Shown here piece after piece: positions 17,837 through 27,203 of a DNA stretch of 64,000 bases. The notes beneath the pieces are model-generated. The model did no database searches and had not been told where the DNA came from. It saw nothing but the letters and a program-made list of their open reading frames with translations. The stretch comes from Synechococcus sp. MU1643 (lineage in GTDB: Bacteria > Cyanobacteriota > Cyanobacteriia > PCC-6307 > Cyanobiaceae): the NCBI RefSeq assembly GCF_020514095.1, contig NZ_VTKY01000005.1, positions 62,001 to 126,000 on the forward strand, written 5' to 3'. The position numbers were made by a program, and so were the translations under genes. The stretch's first letter is position 1, and every line of letters starts with the position of its first letter.

Positions 17837-20800
17837 TCATGTCGAGTTCGTCGCAGCGTGGAGACTTCATGCCCGAGTCCACCACCCCTGACTCCGAGCA
17901 AGAGACTGCACGCTTGAGCGGTGGCGGATCCGGCGCAGGGCAGCTTCTTCAGCACCGTCTTGATCTGATTGAAGACCTCTGGAAGTCGGTGCTGCGCAGT
18001 GAGTGCCCACCGGATCAGAGCGAACGTCTGCTGAGGCTCAAACAACTCAGTGACCCCGTTTCTCTGGAAGGGAGGGACGGCGACAGCACGAGCGAGGCGA
18101 TCGTCGAGCTGATAAAGGCCATGGACCTTTCGGAGGCCATCTCAGCGGCCCGTGCCTTTTCTCTGTATTTCCAGCTCATCAACATCCTTGAGCAACGGAT
18201 CGAGGAAGACAGCTACCTCGACAGCCTCAGGCCCAATCCCAGTGCTGAGACGGCCCAACGGGATGCCTTTGATCCCTTTGCTCCGCCCCTCGCCAACCAA
18301 ACCGATCCAGCCACCTTTGGAGAGGTGTTCGAGCGGCTGCGTCGGATGAACGTCCCCCCCGCACAGGTGGAGCACCTGCTGCGGGAGCTGGATATCCGTC
18401 TGGTGTTCACCGCCCATCCCACGGAGATCGTTCGGCACACAGTGCGTCACAAGCAACGACGTGTGGCCAACTTGCTCCAGCAACTTCAATCAGACACCCC
18501 TCTCGCGCATCAGCTGCGCGAGGACTGTCGCGACCAACTGGAAGAGGAAATCCGACTGTGGTGGCGAACCGATGAACTCCACCAGTTCAAACCCACCGTG
18601 ATCGATGAGGTGGATTCGACCCTGCACTACTTCCAGCAGGTGTTGTTTGAAGCGATGCCGAAACTGCGTAAGAGGCTGATCACTGCCCTGCATCGCCACT
18701 ACCCCGATGTCCAGGTCCCCCAGGCGTCGTTCTGCACTTTCGGCTCCTGGGTGGGCTCGGACCGGGATGGCAATCCCTCGGTGACACCCGACATCACCTG
18801 GCGCACAGCCTGTTACCAGCGTCAGCTGATGCTGGAGCTGTACATCCACTCCGTCCACTCACTCCGTCAGCAGCTGAGCATCTCCATGCAGTGGAGCCAG
18901 GTGGCACCATCACTGCTCGAGTCGCTGGAGATGGATCGACTCCGGTTCCCAGAGATCTACGAGCGAAGAGCAGCCCGATACCGACTGGAGCCCTACCGGC
19001 TGAAGCTCTGCTACGTGCTCGAAAAACTTGAGCGGACACTCGCCCGCAACAATCAGCTGTCGGAGGCGGGCTGGCAGATGCCCTGTGAAGCCCTGGCCGA
19101 TCCCCAGGACGGACTCGGCGGAGCCGATGTTCTCCACTACACCTCGGTGGATCAGTTCCGCAGTGACTTGGAGTTGGTCCGCAACAGCCTCGTCAGCACC
19201 GAATTGAGCTGCGAACAGCTCGACACGCTGCTGCACCAGGTGCACATCTTTGGGTTCTCTCTGGCCAGCCTCGATATCCGTCAGGAGAGCACCCGCCACA
19301 GCGATGCGATCGATGAACTCACCCGCAACCTGGAACTGCCCCAGGCCTACGGGGACATGGACGAAACGCAGCGGATGGCATGGCTCCTCGAGGAACTGCA
19401 GACCCGCAGGCCCCTGATTCCGCCAGCCGCCAGTTGGTCGGAGCCAACAGCAGAAACGTTGGCGGTGTTCCGAATGCTGCAGCGCCTCCAGGAGGAGTTC
19501 GGTCCGCGGATCTGCAACTCCTATGTGATTTCGATGAGCCACACGGCATCGGATCTCTTGGAGGTTCTGCTGCTGGCGAAAGAGGCAGGCCTGGTAGACC
19601 CGCCGAACAAACGGGCCTCCCTACTGGTGGTGCCGCTATTCGAAACCGTGGAGGATCTCCAACGGGCCCCTGCGGTGATGGAAGGGTTATTTAAAACGCC
19701 GCTCTACCGCGAACTCCTACCGGTTGCAGGCCAACAGAAACAGCCTCTGCAAGAGCTCATGCTGGGCTACTCAGACAGCAACAAGGATTCTGGCTTTCTC
19801 TCCAGCAACTGGGAGATTCACCAGGCTCAGATCGCACTTCAGGCGCTCGCCAGCCGCCAGGATGTGGCGCTTCGCCTCTTCCACGGCCGCGGTGGGTCTG
19901 TCAGTCGAGGCGGAGGGCCGGCTTACCAGGCGATCCTGGCCCAACCCAGCGGCACCCTGCAGGGCCGGATCAAAATCACCGAACAGGGTGAAGTACTGAA
20001 CTCCAAGTACAGCCTGCCCGAGTTGGCGCTTTACAACCTGGAGACCGTAACCACGGCCGTGGTTCAGAACAGCCTGGTAACCAACCAGCTGGATGCGACA
20101 CCAAGTTGGAATCAGCTGATGAGTCGCCTCGGTACCCGTTCAAGGGAGCATTACCGGGCGTTGGTTCACGACAATCCCGATCTGGTGGCGTTTTTCCAGC
20201 AGGTCACGCCGATCGAGGAAATCAGCAAACTGCAGATCTCCAGCCGACCGGCCCGACGCAAAACAGGTGCCAAAGACCTGTCCAGTCTGCGGGCGATTCC
20301 CTGGGTCTTCGGTTGGACCCAGAGTCGATTCCTGCTGCCGAGCTGGTTTGGCTTCGGCACGGCGCTGTCGGAAGAAGTGGGCAGTGATTCCGAACAACTC
20401 GACCTGCTGCGGCGCCTCCATCAACGTTGGCCGTTCTTCCGGATGCTCATTTCCAAAGTGGAAATGACCCTCTCCAAGGTGGATCTCGATCTGGCCCATC
20501 ACTACATGAACAGCCTGGGGCACCCCGAACAACGGGAGGCTTTTGAAGCGATCTTCCAGGTGATCGCCAAGGAATACGAACTCACCCGCAAACTGGTCCT
20601 GGGAATCACAGGACAGAACCGGCTGCTGGGCGCTGATCAAGGGCTGCAGTTGTCTGTTGATCTGCGCAACCGCACCATCGTGCCTCTGGGCTTTCTCCAG
20701 GTTGCACTTTTGAAGCGGCTGCGGGATCAGAACCGACAACCCCCCATGAGTGAGACACCAGGCGCCCCCGAGGACACCCGCACCTACAGCCGCAGTGAAC

Positions 20801-20862
20801 TGCTGAGGGGAGCCTTGCTCACCCTCAACGGCATTGCAGCCGGCATGCGCAACACCGGTTGA
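17833..20862 (+). CDS. ppc: Phosphoenolpyruvate carboxylase
   Basis: Ppc carboxylates PEP to oxaloacetate, refilling the incomplete TCA cycle and feeding aspartate and glutamate families. The 1009-residue protein has the catalytic histidine in [28 protein letters not shown], the glycine-rich loop [14 protein letters not shown] and the conserved C-terminal NTG. A serine phosphorylation motif as in plant enzymes is not evident. ATG 17833 overlaps the gshA stop (ATGA); a second ATG follows at 17839. Confidence 0.97.
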   Translation: MIMSSSSQRGDFMPESTTPDSEQETARLSGGGSGAGQLLQHRLDLIEDLWKSVLRSECPPDQSERLLRLKQLSDPVSLEGRDGDSTSEAIVELIKAMDLSEAISAARAFSLYFQLINILEQRIEEDSYLDSLRPNPSAETAQRDAFDPFAPPLANQTDPATFGEVFERLRRMNVPPAQVEHLLRELDIRLVFTAHPTEIVRHTVRHKQRRVANLLQQLQSDTPLAHQLREDCRDQLEEEIRLWWRTDELHQFKPTVIDEVDSTLHYFQQVLFEAMPKLRKRLITALHRHYPDVQVPQASFCTFGSWVGSDRDGNPSVTPDITWRTACYQRQLMLELYIHSVHSLRQQLSISMQWSQVAPSLLESLEMDRLRFPEIYERRAARYRLEPYRLKLCYVLEKLERTLARNNQLSEAGWQMPCEALADPQDGLGGADVLHYTSVDQFRSDLELVRNSLVSTELSCEQLDTLLHQVHIFGFSLASLDIRQESTRHSDAIDELTRNLELPQAYGDMDETQRMAWLLEELQTRRPLIPPAASWSEPTAETLAVFRMLQRLQEEFGPRICNSYVISMSHTASDLLEVLLLAKEAGLVDPPNKRASLLVVPLFETVEDLQRAPAVMEGLFKTPLYRELLPVAGQQKQPLQELMLGYSDSNKDSGFLSSNWEIHQAQIALQALASRQDVALRLFHGRGGSVSRGGGPAYQAILAQPSGTLQGRIKITEQGEVLNSKYSLPELALYNLETVTTAVVQNSLVTNQLDATPSWNQLMSRLGTRSREHYRALVHDNPDLVAFFQQVTPIEEISKLQISSRPARRKTGAKDLSSLRAIPWVFGWTQSRFLLPSWFGFGTALSEEVGSDSEQLDLLRRLHQRWPFFRMLISKVEMTLSKVDLDLAHHYMNSLGHPEQREAFEAIFQVIAKEYELTRKLVLGITGQNRLLGADQGLQLSVDLRNRTIVPLGFLQVALLKRLRDQNRQPPMSETPGAPEDTRTYSRSELLRGALLTLNGIAAGMRNTG

Positions 20863-20868
20863 TCCACT

Positions 20869-21324
20869 GTGCTGTCGTTCCTTCAACAACCCTCGATTCC
20901 ACCCTTGCCTGAGGGAACGCGACTCGAAACATCGACCCCTCCCACCTCCGAGCAACTCAACACCCTGCTGATGTCCTGCGGGGAATCAACCCACCCTGAG
21001 GAACGCTGGGAGCTCACCCTTCAGCGCAGCCTTTGGCAAATCAGCATCCTGGATGAGGCGAATGGAGAACTGATCGGTTTTGTGCGGGCCACCAGTGATC
21101 TGGCCCTGAACGCCAATCTTTGGAACCTTGCCGCAAAACCAGGGCCGAACCAAGGGGCCCTTTTTGCCGTTCTTGTGCACCGTGCCCTGCAGATCCTGCG
21201 CCGGGATCTGCCAGGCTGCAGCCTTTCGATCTCGGCCCCTGCAGATGCATTGGAGGCTCTCAAACAGCAGGGTTTCCTTATTGATCCCAACGGCATCCGC
21301 GCCATGGGACTCAACCTGAGCTGA
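20869..21324 (+). CDS. GNAT-like acetyltransferase-fold protein
   Basis: The 151-residue product begins with GTG six bases after ppc. The pattern ELTLQRSLWQISILDEANGELIG-V (beta strands), then NLWNLAAKPGPNQGALFAVLVHRALQILRRD, resembles the acetyl-CoA loop and helix of GNAT enzymes, although the R/Q-x-x-G-x-G/A motif is loose (PGPNQGAL). The substrate is unknown. It is probably the last gene of the trpE-gshA-ppc unit and converges on tRNA-Arg. Confidence 0.6.
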   Translation: MLSFLQQPSIPPLPEGTRLETSTPPTSEQLNTLLMSCGESTHPEERWELTLQRSLWQISILDEANGELIGFVRATSDLALNANLWNLAAKPGPNQGALFAVLVHRALQILRRDLPGCSLSISAPADALEALKQQGFLIDPNGIRAMGLNLS

Positions 21325-21341
21325 GACGTAAGGATCAAACA

Positions 21342-21415
21342 CGAGCATGGAGGGACTCGAACCCCCGACCCTCAGAACCGGAATCTGATGCTCTATCCAA
21401 CTGAGCTACATGCCC
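21342..21415 (-). tRNA. tRNA-Arg (CCG)
   Basis: On the minus strand the sequence folds with acceptor GGGCATG/CATGCTC (one G-U pair), D-arm GCTC/GAGC, anticodon loop TTCCGGT giving CCG (reads CGG), T-arm with TTCGAGT, discriminator G. It is 74 nt long and CCA is not encoded. Confidence 0.95.
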
Positions 21416-21479
21416 ACTGATCGGCGTTAAGCCGCAGTGATATCGAGCGGCAACCGTCCCGATACAGGTACCTTACTCA

Positions 21480-22613
21480 CTGGTCGCCCCAGCACCCATC
21501 CGGCTCCACAGGCTCCAACTGCAGGGCTTCCGGAACCACACCGTTCTGCAGCTGGAACTCACGCAGCCACGTCTGCTGGTGATCGGACCAAATGGCATAG
21601 GCAAGTCCAACCTCCTCGAGGCAGTTGAGCTGCTGGGCAGCCTGCGCTCTCATCGCTGCAGCAATGATCGAGACCTGATTCATTGGGACACACCCCAGGC
21701 CCTGATCCGGGCCGAGGTGGGAGATGGGGATCGCCTGGAACTGGAACTGCGGCGCCAGGGAGGCCGTCAGGCCAGACGAAACGGAAAGCTTCTGGATCGC
21801 CAGCTCGACCTGATTGGACCACTGCGCTGCATCGGCTTCAGCGCCCTCGATCTTGATCTGGTCCGTGGCGAACCCGCCCTACGCCGCCAGTGGCTGGACC
21901 GAGTGGTGCTGCAGCTTGAACCGGTGTATGCCGATCTGATGGCACGGCTGAACCGGTTGTTGCGACAGCGCAGCCAGCTCTGGCGCCAAAGGCAGATCTC
22001 CAGTGCCGAACGCCACGCACTGCTCGACGCGTTTGACGTTCAGATGGCGCTGGTAAGCACCAGGATTCACCGGCGGCGGCAACGGGCCCTGCATCGACTG
22101 GAACCGATCTCCCAGCGCTGGCAGACCCATCTCAGCGGGGGCACTGAAGCCTTGGAACTGCATTACAAACCTGGCAGCCGACTCGATGGTGAGGATGCCG
22201 AAGCACCCTGGCGACTCTCCATCGAGGAGCAACTGCGCGAACAGCGGGAGGAAGAGGAACGGCTGGGCAGCTGCCGTGTGGGCCCGCACCGGGACGAGAT
22301 CGCCCTGCTGCTGGGGGGTAGCCCAGCACGACGGTTTGGTTCAGCCGGCCAGCAGCGGTCGCTGGTGCTGGGCCTGAAGCTTGCCGAACTGGAGCTGGTG
22401 ACCCAGCTGTGTGGGGAGCCACCACTACTGCTTCTCGATGACGTGCTTGCCGAACTGGATCCCACCCGGCAGCAGCTTCTGCTTGAGGCCGTGGGCGAAT
22501 CGCATCAATGCCTGGTGAGCGCCACCCACCTCGAAGGCTTTGGCGGCGGATGGCAGCAGCAGGCCCAAATTCTTGGAGCAAGAGAACTGAGACCCGACCT
22601 GCAGATCGGATAA
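21480..22613 (+). CDS. recF: DNA replication and repair protein RecF
   Basis: RecF is an SMC-like ATPase that loads RecA at gaps with RecO/RecR. The Walker A motif is [14 protein letters not shown], the signature motif [18 protein letters not shown] and the Walker [13 protein letters not shown]. The conserved N-terminus [19 protein letters not shown] lies upstream of the first canonical start (GTG 21579, inside the P-loop strand), and no ATG, GTG or TTG precedes it after the stop at 21438. I use CTG 21480; ATC 21498 is an alternative. speD follows closely. Confidence 0.92.
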   Translation: MVAPAPIRLHRLQLQGFRNHTVLQLELTQPRLLVIGPNGIGKSNLLEAVELLGSLRSHRCSNDRDLIHWDTPQALIRAEVGDGDRLELELRRQGGRQARRNGKLLDRQLDLIGPLRCIGFSALDLDLVRGEPALRRQWLDRVVLQLEPVYADLMARLNRLLRQRSQLWRQRQISSAERHALLDAFDVQMALVSTRIHRRRQRALHRLEPISQRWQTHLSGGTEALELHYKPGSRLDGEDAEAPWRLSIEEQLREQREEEERLGSCRVGPHRDEIALLLGGSPARRFGSAGQQRSLVLGLKLAELELVTQLCGEPPLLLLDDVLAELDPTRQQLLLEAVGESHQCLVSATHLEGFGGGWQQQAQILGARELRPDLQIG

Positions 22614-22644
22614 GGTGGCGAACTTGTTTTTCTCTCATCGCCTG

Positions 22645-23112
22645 ATGGAGCAGACCCTCTCTGAACTGCATCCCAACCCGGGATGGGGTGCATCTGAGAT
22701 TCATGCCACCGACATGGTTGGCAAACACTGCATTCTTGAGCTCTACGACTGCGATCCCAGCCGGCTCGACGACGAAGCATTCATCCGCACAACGATCACC
22801 TCAGCAGCCAAGGGCGCTGGTGCGACGCTGCTGAACCTGATCACCCATCAATTTCAACCCCAGGGCGTCACGGGCCTGGCCCTGCTGGCGGAATCCCACA
22901 TTTCCATCCACACCTGGCCGGAATCCGGCTATGCCGCTGTTGACGTGTTCACTTGTGGGGACCACACCATGCCGGAGCAGGCCTGCGCCATTCTCTGCCG
23001 TGAGCTTCAAGCGAAACGGCACGCGCTGAAAAGCTTTCTGCGAGAAACGCCTGCGGCCATTGCCACCGGAGTGAGAGAACCTGTGGAAACGCCAAGTCAG
23101 CTCCCCAGCTGA
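22645..23112 (+). CDS. speD: S-adenosylmethionine decarboxylase proenzyme
   Basis: The enzyme makes decarboxylated SAM, the aminopropyl donor for spermidine. The precursor self-cleaves at the serine of [14 protein letters not shown] to create the pyruvoyl cofactor; downstream [14 protein letters not shown] carries the catalytic Cys and His. It is the short bacterial (SpeH-like) class. I start at ATG 22645 (155 residues); a GTG at 22615, just after the recF stop, would add ten residues. Confidence 0.93.
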   Translation: MEQTLSELHPNPGWGASEIHATDMVGKHCILELYDCDPSRLDDEAFIRTTITSAAKGAGATLLNLITHQFQPQGVTGLALLAESHISIHTWPESGYAAVDVFTCGDHTMPEQACAILCRELQAKRHALKSFLRETPAAIATGVREPVETPSQLPS

Positions 23113-23128
23113 ACAGGGCTACGCCAGA

Positions 23129-23956
23129 TCAGCGGCGGTTCAACTTGCCGCTGACCAGACCTTCTAGATCCAGGTTGACGGAGGTGAAACCAAGGGAGCG
23201 AAAGGCCTCGACCAAAGGTTCGCTCTCCGTAAGCGCGAGCACAGCACGAATCTGGTCACTGGGCACCTCTATCCGTGCGGCGAGACCATGGGATCTCACA
23301 CGGACGGTGCTGAACCCCCTGGAGATCAACCAAGCTTCCGCCTGGCCCACCCGCTTCAACCGCTCGGCGCTGATGCTTTCGCCATAGGGAAAGCGAGAGG
23401 CCAAGCAGGGCTGCGCCGGCTTGTCCCACCAGGGGAAACCAAGGGCACGAGACAAAGCACGGATCGCTGCTTTGTCGATCAACAGTTCAGCCAGGGGGGA
23501 ACGAACCCCTGCCTGTCGGGCCGCGTCAATGCCGGGACGGTGATCGCCGAGGTCATCGAGGTTGACCCCATCAATCACCAAGGCATCACCCGCCGCCGCA
23601 GCAATGGGCTGAAGGTGGTGGTGCAGTTCACGCTTGCAGGCAAAGCAGCGATCCACGGGGTTGCTGCTGTAGTCGGGGTCGTTCAACTCGGCCGTCGGAC
23701 ACTCCCGATGCGGAATACCGAGCCATGAGGCCTGATCACGGGCTTCCCGCAACAGATGCGGCGCCAGGGCCGGGGAGACCCCCGTTACTGCCAGAGCGGC
23801 ATCGCCCTTGGCTTCATAGGCCATCGCCGCCACAAGGGTGCTATCGACACCGCCGGAATAGGCCACGCATAGGGAAGACTGCGAAGCCATCCAGTGCCGC
23901 AGGTCCGCCAGCAGCTGCTGCTCTCGATCGGCCAAAGGCTCCTGCAACCGAAACAT
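23129..23956 (-). CDS. larE: LarE-type ATP-dependent sulfur transferase, three-cysteine form
   Basis: This is a PP-loop enzyme: SGGVDS at residues 34-39 binds ATP, and PCLASRFPYG carries the cysteine (184) at the sulfur-donor position of LarE. LarE proteins insert sulfur into the nickel-pincer nucleotide precursor. In addition the protein has Cys104 and Cys107 in VDRCFACKREL. Three such cysteines are the ligand set described for LarE enzymes that use a [4Fe-4S] cluster to carry sulfur rather than sacrificing their own cysteine. No larB or larC lies in the window. The substrate is inferred. Confidence 0.82.
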   Translation of the reverse strand: MFRLQEPLADREQQLLADLRHWMASQSSLCVAYSGGVDSTLVAAMAYEAKGDAALAVTGVSPALAPHLLREARDQASWLGIPHRECPTAELNDPDYSSNPVDRCFACKRELHHHLQPIAAAAGDALVIDGVNLDDLGDHRPGIDAARQAGVRSPLAELLIDKAAIRALSRALGFPWWDKPAQPCLASRFPYGESISAERLKRVGQAEAWLISRGFSTVRVRSHGLAARIEVPSDQIRAVLALTESEPLVEAFRSLGFTSVNLDLEGLVSGKLNRR

Positions 23957-24009
23957 CAGCGGGGAAAACCAGTTGAGCTAGGTAGGCTCCAACGGTAAGA
24001 GCTGTCCCC

Positions 24010-25158
24010 ATGCCTCGAAGCATCGGCATTGTCACCGCAGCGGACAGCCGCGAGCGCAGCCACGGACAGCTGCACATCTATGACGGCGAGGGCAAGGGCA
24101 AAAGCCAGGCGGCCCTCGGCGTAGTGCTGCGCACCATTGGACTCGGCATCTGCGAGCAAAGGCAGACCAGGGTGCTGCTGCTGCGCTTCCTCAAAGGCCC
24201 AGGACGGGCCTACGACGAGGATGCGGCAATCGAGGCCTTGCAACAGGGTTTCCCCCATCTGATCGACCACCTGCGCACCGGACGAGCCGATCACTTCACC
24301 GCCGACGAGGCCACCCGATTCGACCGGGACGAAGCCCAGCGGGGCTGGGTGATTGCCAAGGGGGCAATCGCTAGCGCCCTCTATTCAGTGGTAGTTCTGG
24401 ACGAACTGAATCCTGTACTGGACCTCGGCCTGCTGGATCTTGAGGATGTGGTCAGCACCCTCAGCAACCGGCCAGAGGGGATGGAAATCATCGTCACCGG
24501 TCGGGCCGCACCTGCCCCACTGGTGCGTGTAGCCGACCTCCACTCCGAGATGCGGGCCCATCGCCGTCCGGGCATGAATGACAACCGGGTGGTGCCTCTC
24601 AATGTGAGCAGCGGCATCGAGATCTACACCGGTGAAGGCAAAGGCAAATCAACCAGTGCACTGGGGAAAGGGCTGCAGGCCATCGGCCGGGGCATCAGCC
24701 AAGACAAGAGCCATCGGGTCTTGATCCTGCAGTGGCTTAAAGGCGGAAGCGGCTACACCGAAGATGCGGCTATCGCCGCTCTACGCGAGAGCTATCCCCA
24801 CCTGGTGGACCACCTCCGCTCCGGCCGCGATGCCATCGTTTGGCGCGGCCAGCAGGAGCCGATTGATTACGTGGAAGCCGAGCGGGCCTGGGAGATCGCA
24901 CGGGCTGCCATCTCCAGCGGTCTCTACAAAACCGTGATCCTCGATGAGTTGAACCCCACGGTGGATCTGGAGCTGCTGCCCGTCGAACCGATCCTGCAAA
25001 CCCTGCTGCGCAAACCTGCGGAAACTGAGGTGATCATTACGGGGCGGTGCAAAAACCCGCCCGCCTACTTCGATCTGGCCAGCATCCATTCAGAGATGGT
25101 GTGCCACAAGCACTACGCCGAACAGGGCGTCGACCTGAAACGAGGGGTGGATTACTAA
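24010..25158 (+). CDS. Tandem-duplicated CobO/BtuR-like P-loop protein
   Basis: The 382-residue protein consists of two alignable copies (about 20-196 and 203-370) of the CobO/BtuR/CobA fold, which in single-domain enzymes transfers adenosyl from ATP to cob(I)alamin or cobyrinate diamide. Both copies keep the P-loop (GEGKGKS at 26-32 and 208-214), the EDAAI-AL segment, PHL-DHLR-GR, the Walker B VVLDELNP/VILDELNP, and the ending LHSEM/IHSEM. Single-domain CobO is ~200 residues. The copies differ enough that they may be specialised. It is divergent from larE. Confidence 0.75.
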   Translation: MPRSIGIVTAADSRERSHGQLHIYDGEGKGKSQAALGVVLRTIGLGICEQRQTRVLLLRFLKGPGRAYDEDAAIEALQQGFPHLIDHLRTGRADHFTADEATRFDRDEAQRGWVIAKGAIASALYSVVVLDELNPVLDLGLLDLEDVVSTLSNRPEGMEIIVTGRAAPAPLVRVADLHSEMRAHRRPGMNDNRVVPLNVSSGIEIYTGEGKGKSTSALGKGLQAIGRGISQDKSHRVLILQWLKGGSGYTEDAAIAALRESYPHLVDHLRSGRDAIVWRGQQEPIDYVEAERAWEIARAAISSGLYKTVILDELNPTVDLELLPVEPILQTLLRKPAETEVIITGRCKNPPAYFDLASIHSEMVCHKHYAEQGVDLKRGVDY

Positions 25159-25167
25159 CCCTCGGGT

Positions 25168-26304
25168 TCAGTAGCGGGGAATTACAGGATCCACCTGCTG
25201 CGACCAAGCATCAATTCCACCGGTCACATTCGTGGCCGCGATTCCCTGCTGACCCAACAGCTCAACAGCACGCGCAGAGCGCCCCCCGAGCTTGCAGTGC
25301 ACCAAAAGGCGCCGTCCCTCAGCCAAAGCACGAACGCGATCGATCGCCTCTCCACTCTCCAGCGAGGCCAACGGAACCAAGTGACTTCCTTCAATCGAAG
25401 CCACCTCTGCCTCAGCAAGATTGCGCACATCGACAAGCGCAATCTTGTCTGGAGCTGAATCGAGTAAGGCCTTCAGTTCCGTGACAGTGATGGCTTCCAT
25501 CTCCGATGACGCCGGACGGCAAAACTGGCGGTAGTCAATCAGGCTCTCAACCTTCGGTCGGTCTGGATCAACGCGGAGGGTGAGTTCCCGAAATCGCATC
25601 GCCAAGGCATCAACCACCAGAAGTCGACCATCCAGGCAGTCACCGATGCCGGTGATCAATTTGATCGCTTCGGTGGCCTGGAGCAGACCGATCAGCCCAG
25701 GCATCACACCCATCACACCAGCCTCCGAGCAGGATGGAACAGCGTCCGGCGGAGGTGGTTCCGGCAGCAGGTCGCGGTAGTTGGGGCTCGTCGGCGTGCT
25801 GTTGAACACGCTGACCTGGCCGTCAAAGCGCTGCACGGAGCCATAGACGAGGGGTTTCCCAAGCAACACACAGGCGTCGTTGATCAGATACCGGCTGGGA
25901 AAGTTGTCAGTGCCATCACAGACCAAGTCGTAGGCACCGATGAGGTCCAGGGCATTGCCCACAGTCAGCATGTGTTCATGCACCTCCACCTGGCAGTGGG
26001 GATTGAGATCGTGGATCCGCGCGGCGGCCGAGCGGGCCTTGGAACCACCAACCCCGCTGGAGCTGTGGATCACCTGCCGCTGGAGATTGGAGAGCTCCAC
26101 CACATCTCCATCCACGATTCCGATGCGACCCACACCTGCCGCGGCCAGGTACAGCAGCAGAGGAGATCCCAGTCCCCCGCTGCCAACACAGAGCACAGAA
26201 GCAGACTTCAGCCGGAGCTGACCGGCAGGACCAACCTCGGGAAGGATCAGATGGCGGGCGTAGCGCCCCCGCTCATCAGCACTCAGCATCGGTTGGTCAT
26301 GCAT
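25168..26304 (-). CDS. MoeB/ThiF-type adenylyltransferase with C-terminal rhodanese (MoeZ-like)
   Basis: The 378-residue protein has an E1-like domain that adenylates the C-terminal glycine of small sulfur-carrier proteins: GSGGLGSPLLLYLAAAGVG for ATP, VCDGTDNFPSRYLIND for the catalytic region. The last ~110 residues are a rhodanese with the active Cys in LLVHCKLGGRSA. Such E1-rhodanese fusions supply sulfur for molybdopterin, thiamine or thiocarboxylate-dependent cysteine synthesis. It lacks the two zinc-binding CxxC pairs of E. coli MoeB as far as I can see. The ATG overlaps the JAMM gene by eight bases. A more upstream start is rejected because it falls inside that gene. Confidence 0.88.
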   Translation of the reverse strand: MHDQPMLSADERGRYARHLILPEVGPAGQLRLKSASVLCVGSGGLGSPLLLYLAAAGVGRIGIVDGDVVELSNLQRQVIHSSSGVGGSKARSAAARIHDLNPHCQVEVHEHMLTVGNALDLIGAYDLVCDGTDNFPSRYLINDACVLLGKPLVYGSVQRFDGQVSVFNSTPTSPNYRDLLPEPPPPDAVPSCSEAGVMGVMPGLIGLLQATEAIKLITGIGDCLDGRLLVVDALAMRFRELTLRVDPDRPKVESLIDYRQFCRPASSEMEAITVTELKALLDSAPDKIALVDVRNLAEAEVASIEGSHLVPLASLESGEAIDRVRALAEGRRLLVHCKLGGRSARAVELLGQQGIAATNVTGGIDAWSQQVDPVIPRY

Positions 26305-26815
26305 GGTTTTGAGTGTCCCAGAGCTGAATCGGGATTTCATCCACGCTGCGGTCACCATGCAGCCACCAGGCCCGCAGGCCAAGCGAGGCAGAGAGAATCA
26401 GCATCAAACTTTCAGCCTCCCCCCAGCGCCGATCGTGGGGCGAGGGAACGGGCTCGGACGCCGGATGGGAGTGGGCTACACCAAGACAACATTGATGGCG
26501 ATCCCGGGCCCATCGCTGGGCTGCTAACTGCTCCCTGGGATCCACCAGAAACCGTCTACGACGATCGTGGACAGGCCGCTGACCGGATGCCCCTCGTCCC
26601 CAGACATTGCAACAGGGCCAGATCGTGATCAGCCTCAAACAGCCTGCATTTGTCCGTTGTCCCAGCAGCAAGGCACAACCTTCTTCGGGGTGAGGCGCCA
26701 ACAACATGCGGCGCAAATCCGTGTGGCATCGGTAATCAATTTGCAGGACGGATGGCGTAGACCGCGCTGCACCGATACGCTCAGCTGAAATTGTGAAGGA
26801 TTTAGTCGTTCTCAT
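26297..26815 (-). CDS. JAMM/MPN+ metalloprotease-like protein (Mov34 family)
   Basis: The product is a single JAB1/MPN+ domain: Glu in PHPEEGCALLLGQ, then AHSHPASEPVPSPHD giving the H-x-H-x10-D zinc motif. Bacterial JAMM enzymes trim the C-terminus of ubiquitin-like sulfur carriers or remove attached products. It lies directly upstream of, and overlaps, the E1-rhodanese gene. The start is uncertain: ATG 26815 lies head-on against the ATG of the divergent CAAD gene (26814), whereas TTG 26716 or ATG 26707 would remove the first strand of the domain. Confidence 0.78.
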   Translation of the reverse strand: MRTTKSFTISAERIGAARSTPSVLQIDYRCHTDLRRMLLAPHPEEGCALLLGQRTNAGCLRLITIWPCCNVWGRGASGQRPVHDRRRRFLVDPREQLAAQRWARDRHQCCLGVAHSHPASEPVPSPHDRRWGEAESLMLILSASLGLRAWWLHGDRSVDEIPIQLWDTQNHA

Positions 26816-27200
26816 GAGTGACGCCCCCACTGAAGTAAAGGATGCCGCCACAACTGTGACGACACCCGTCGACGCTCCTACTCAGGACGACACCACCTCC
26901 TTTGCTGAGCGCTATAGCGACGTTCTCGGCAAGGTGAACGAAACCCTCGATGGGGTCGACTGGAGCCAGATGGGCCGCATCGGCAAGATCGTCGGCATCT
27001 TTGCGGCCGTGATCATTGCTCAGATCCTGATCAAGGGAATCCTCGACACGATCAATCTGCTGCCAATCGTTCCGGGGCTGCTCGAACTGCTCGGCGTGGT
27101 GGTGGTGGGCCAATGGAGCTGGAAAAACTTGACCACGAGCGAAAAGCGCAATGCTCTGGTCCAGCGTGTTCAAACCCTCCGGAAGGAGTACCTGGGCTGA
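26814..27200 (+). CDS. CAAD-domain (CURT1-like) thylakoid membrane protein
   Basis: The 128-residue protein has an acidic, Thr-rich N-terminus (1-40), an amphipathic stretch, then two membrane helices (about 60-80, GKIVGIFAAVIIAQILIKGI, and 83-103) followed by WSWKNLTTSEKR and a basic helical end. This layout is that of CAAD domains, found fused to some cyanobacterial aminoacyl-tRNA synthetases and homologous to CURT1, which bends thylakoid membranes. I infer a membrane-shaping role. It is head-to-head with the JAMM gene and converges on the fructosamine kinase. Confidence 0.85.
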   Translation: MSDAPTEVKDAATTVTTPVDAPTQDDTTSFAERYSDVLGKVNETLDGVDWSQMGRIGKIVGIFAAVIIAQILIKGILDTINLLPIVPGLLELLGVVVVGQWSWKNLTTSEKRNALVQRVQTLRKEYLG

Positions 27201-27203
27201 TGC

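Noticed and set aside
20140-20955. 271-codon minus-strand frame opposite the end of ppc
   Set aside because: The ppc frame contains invariant motifs; the minus frame is a codon-bias shadow.
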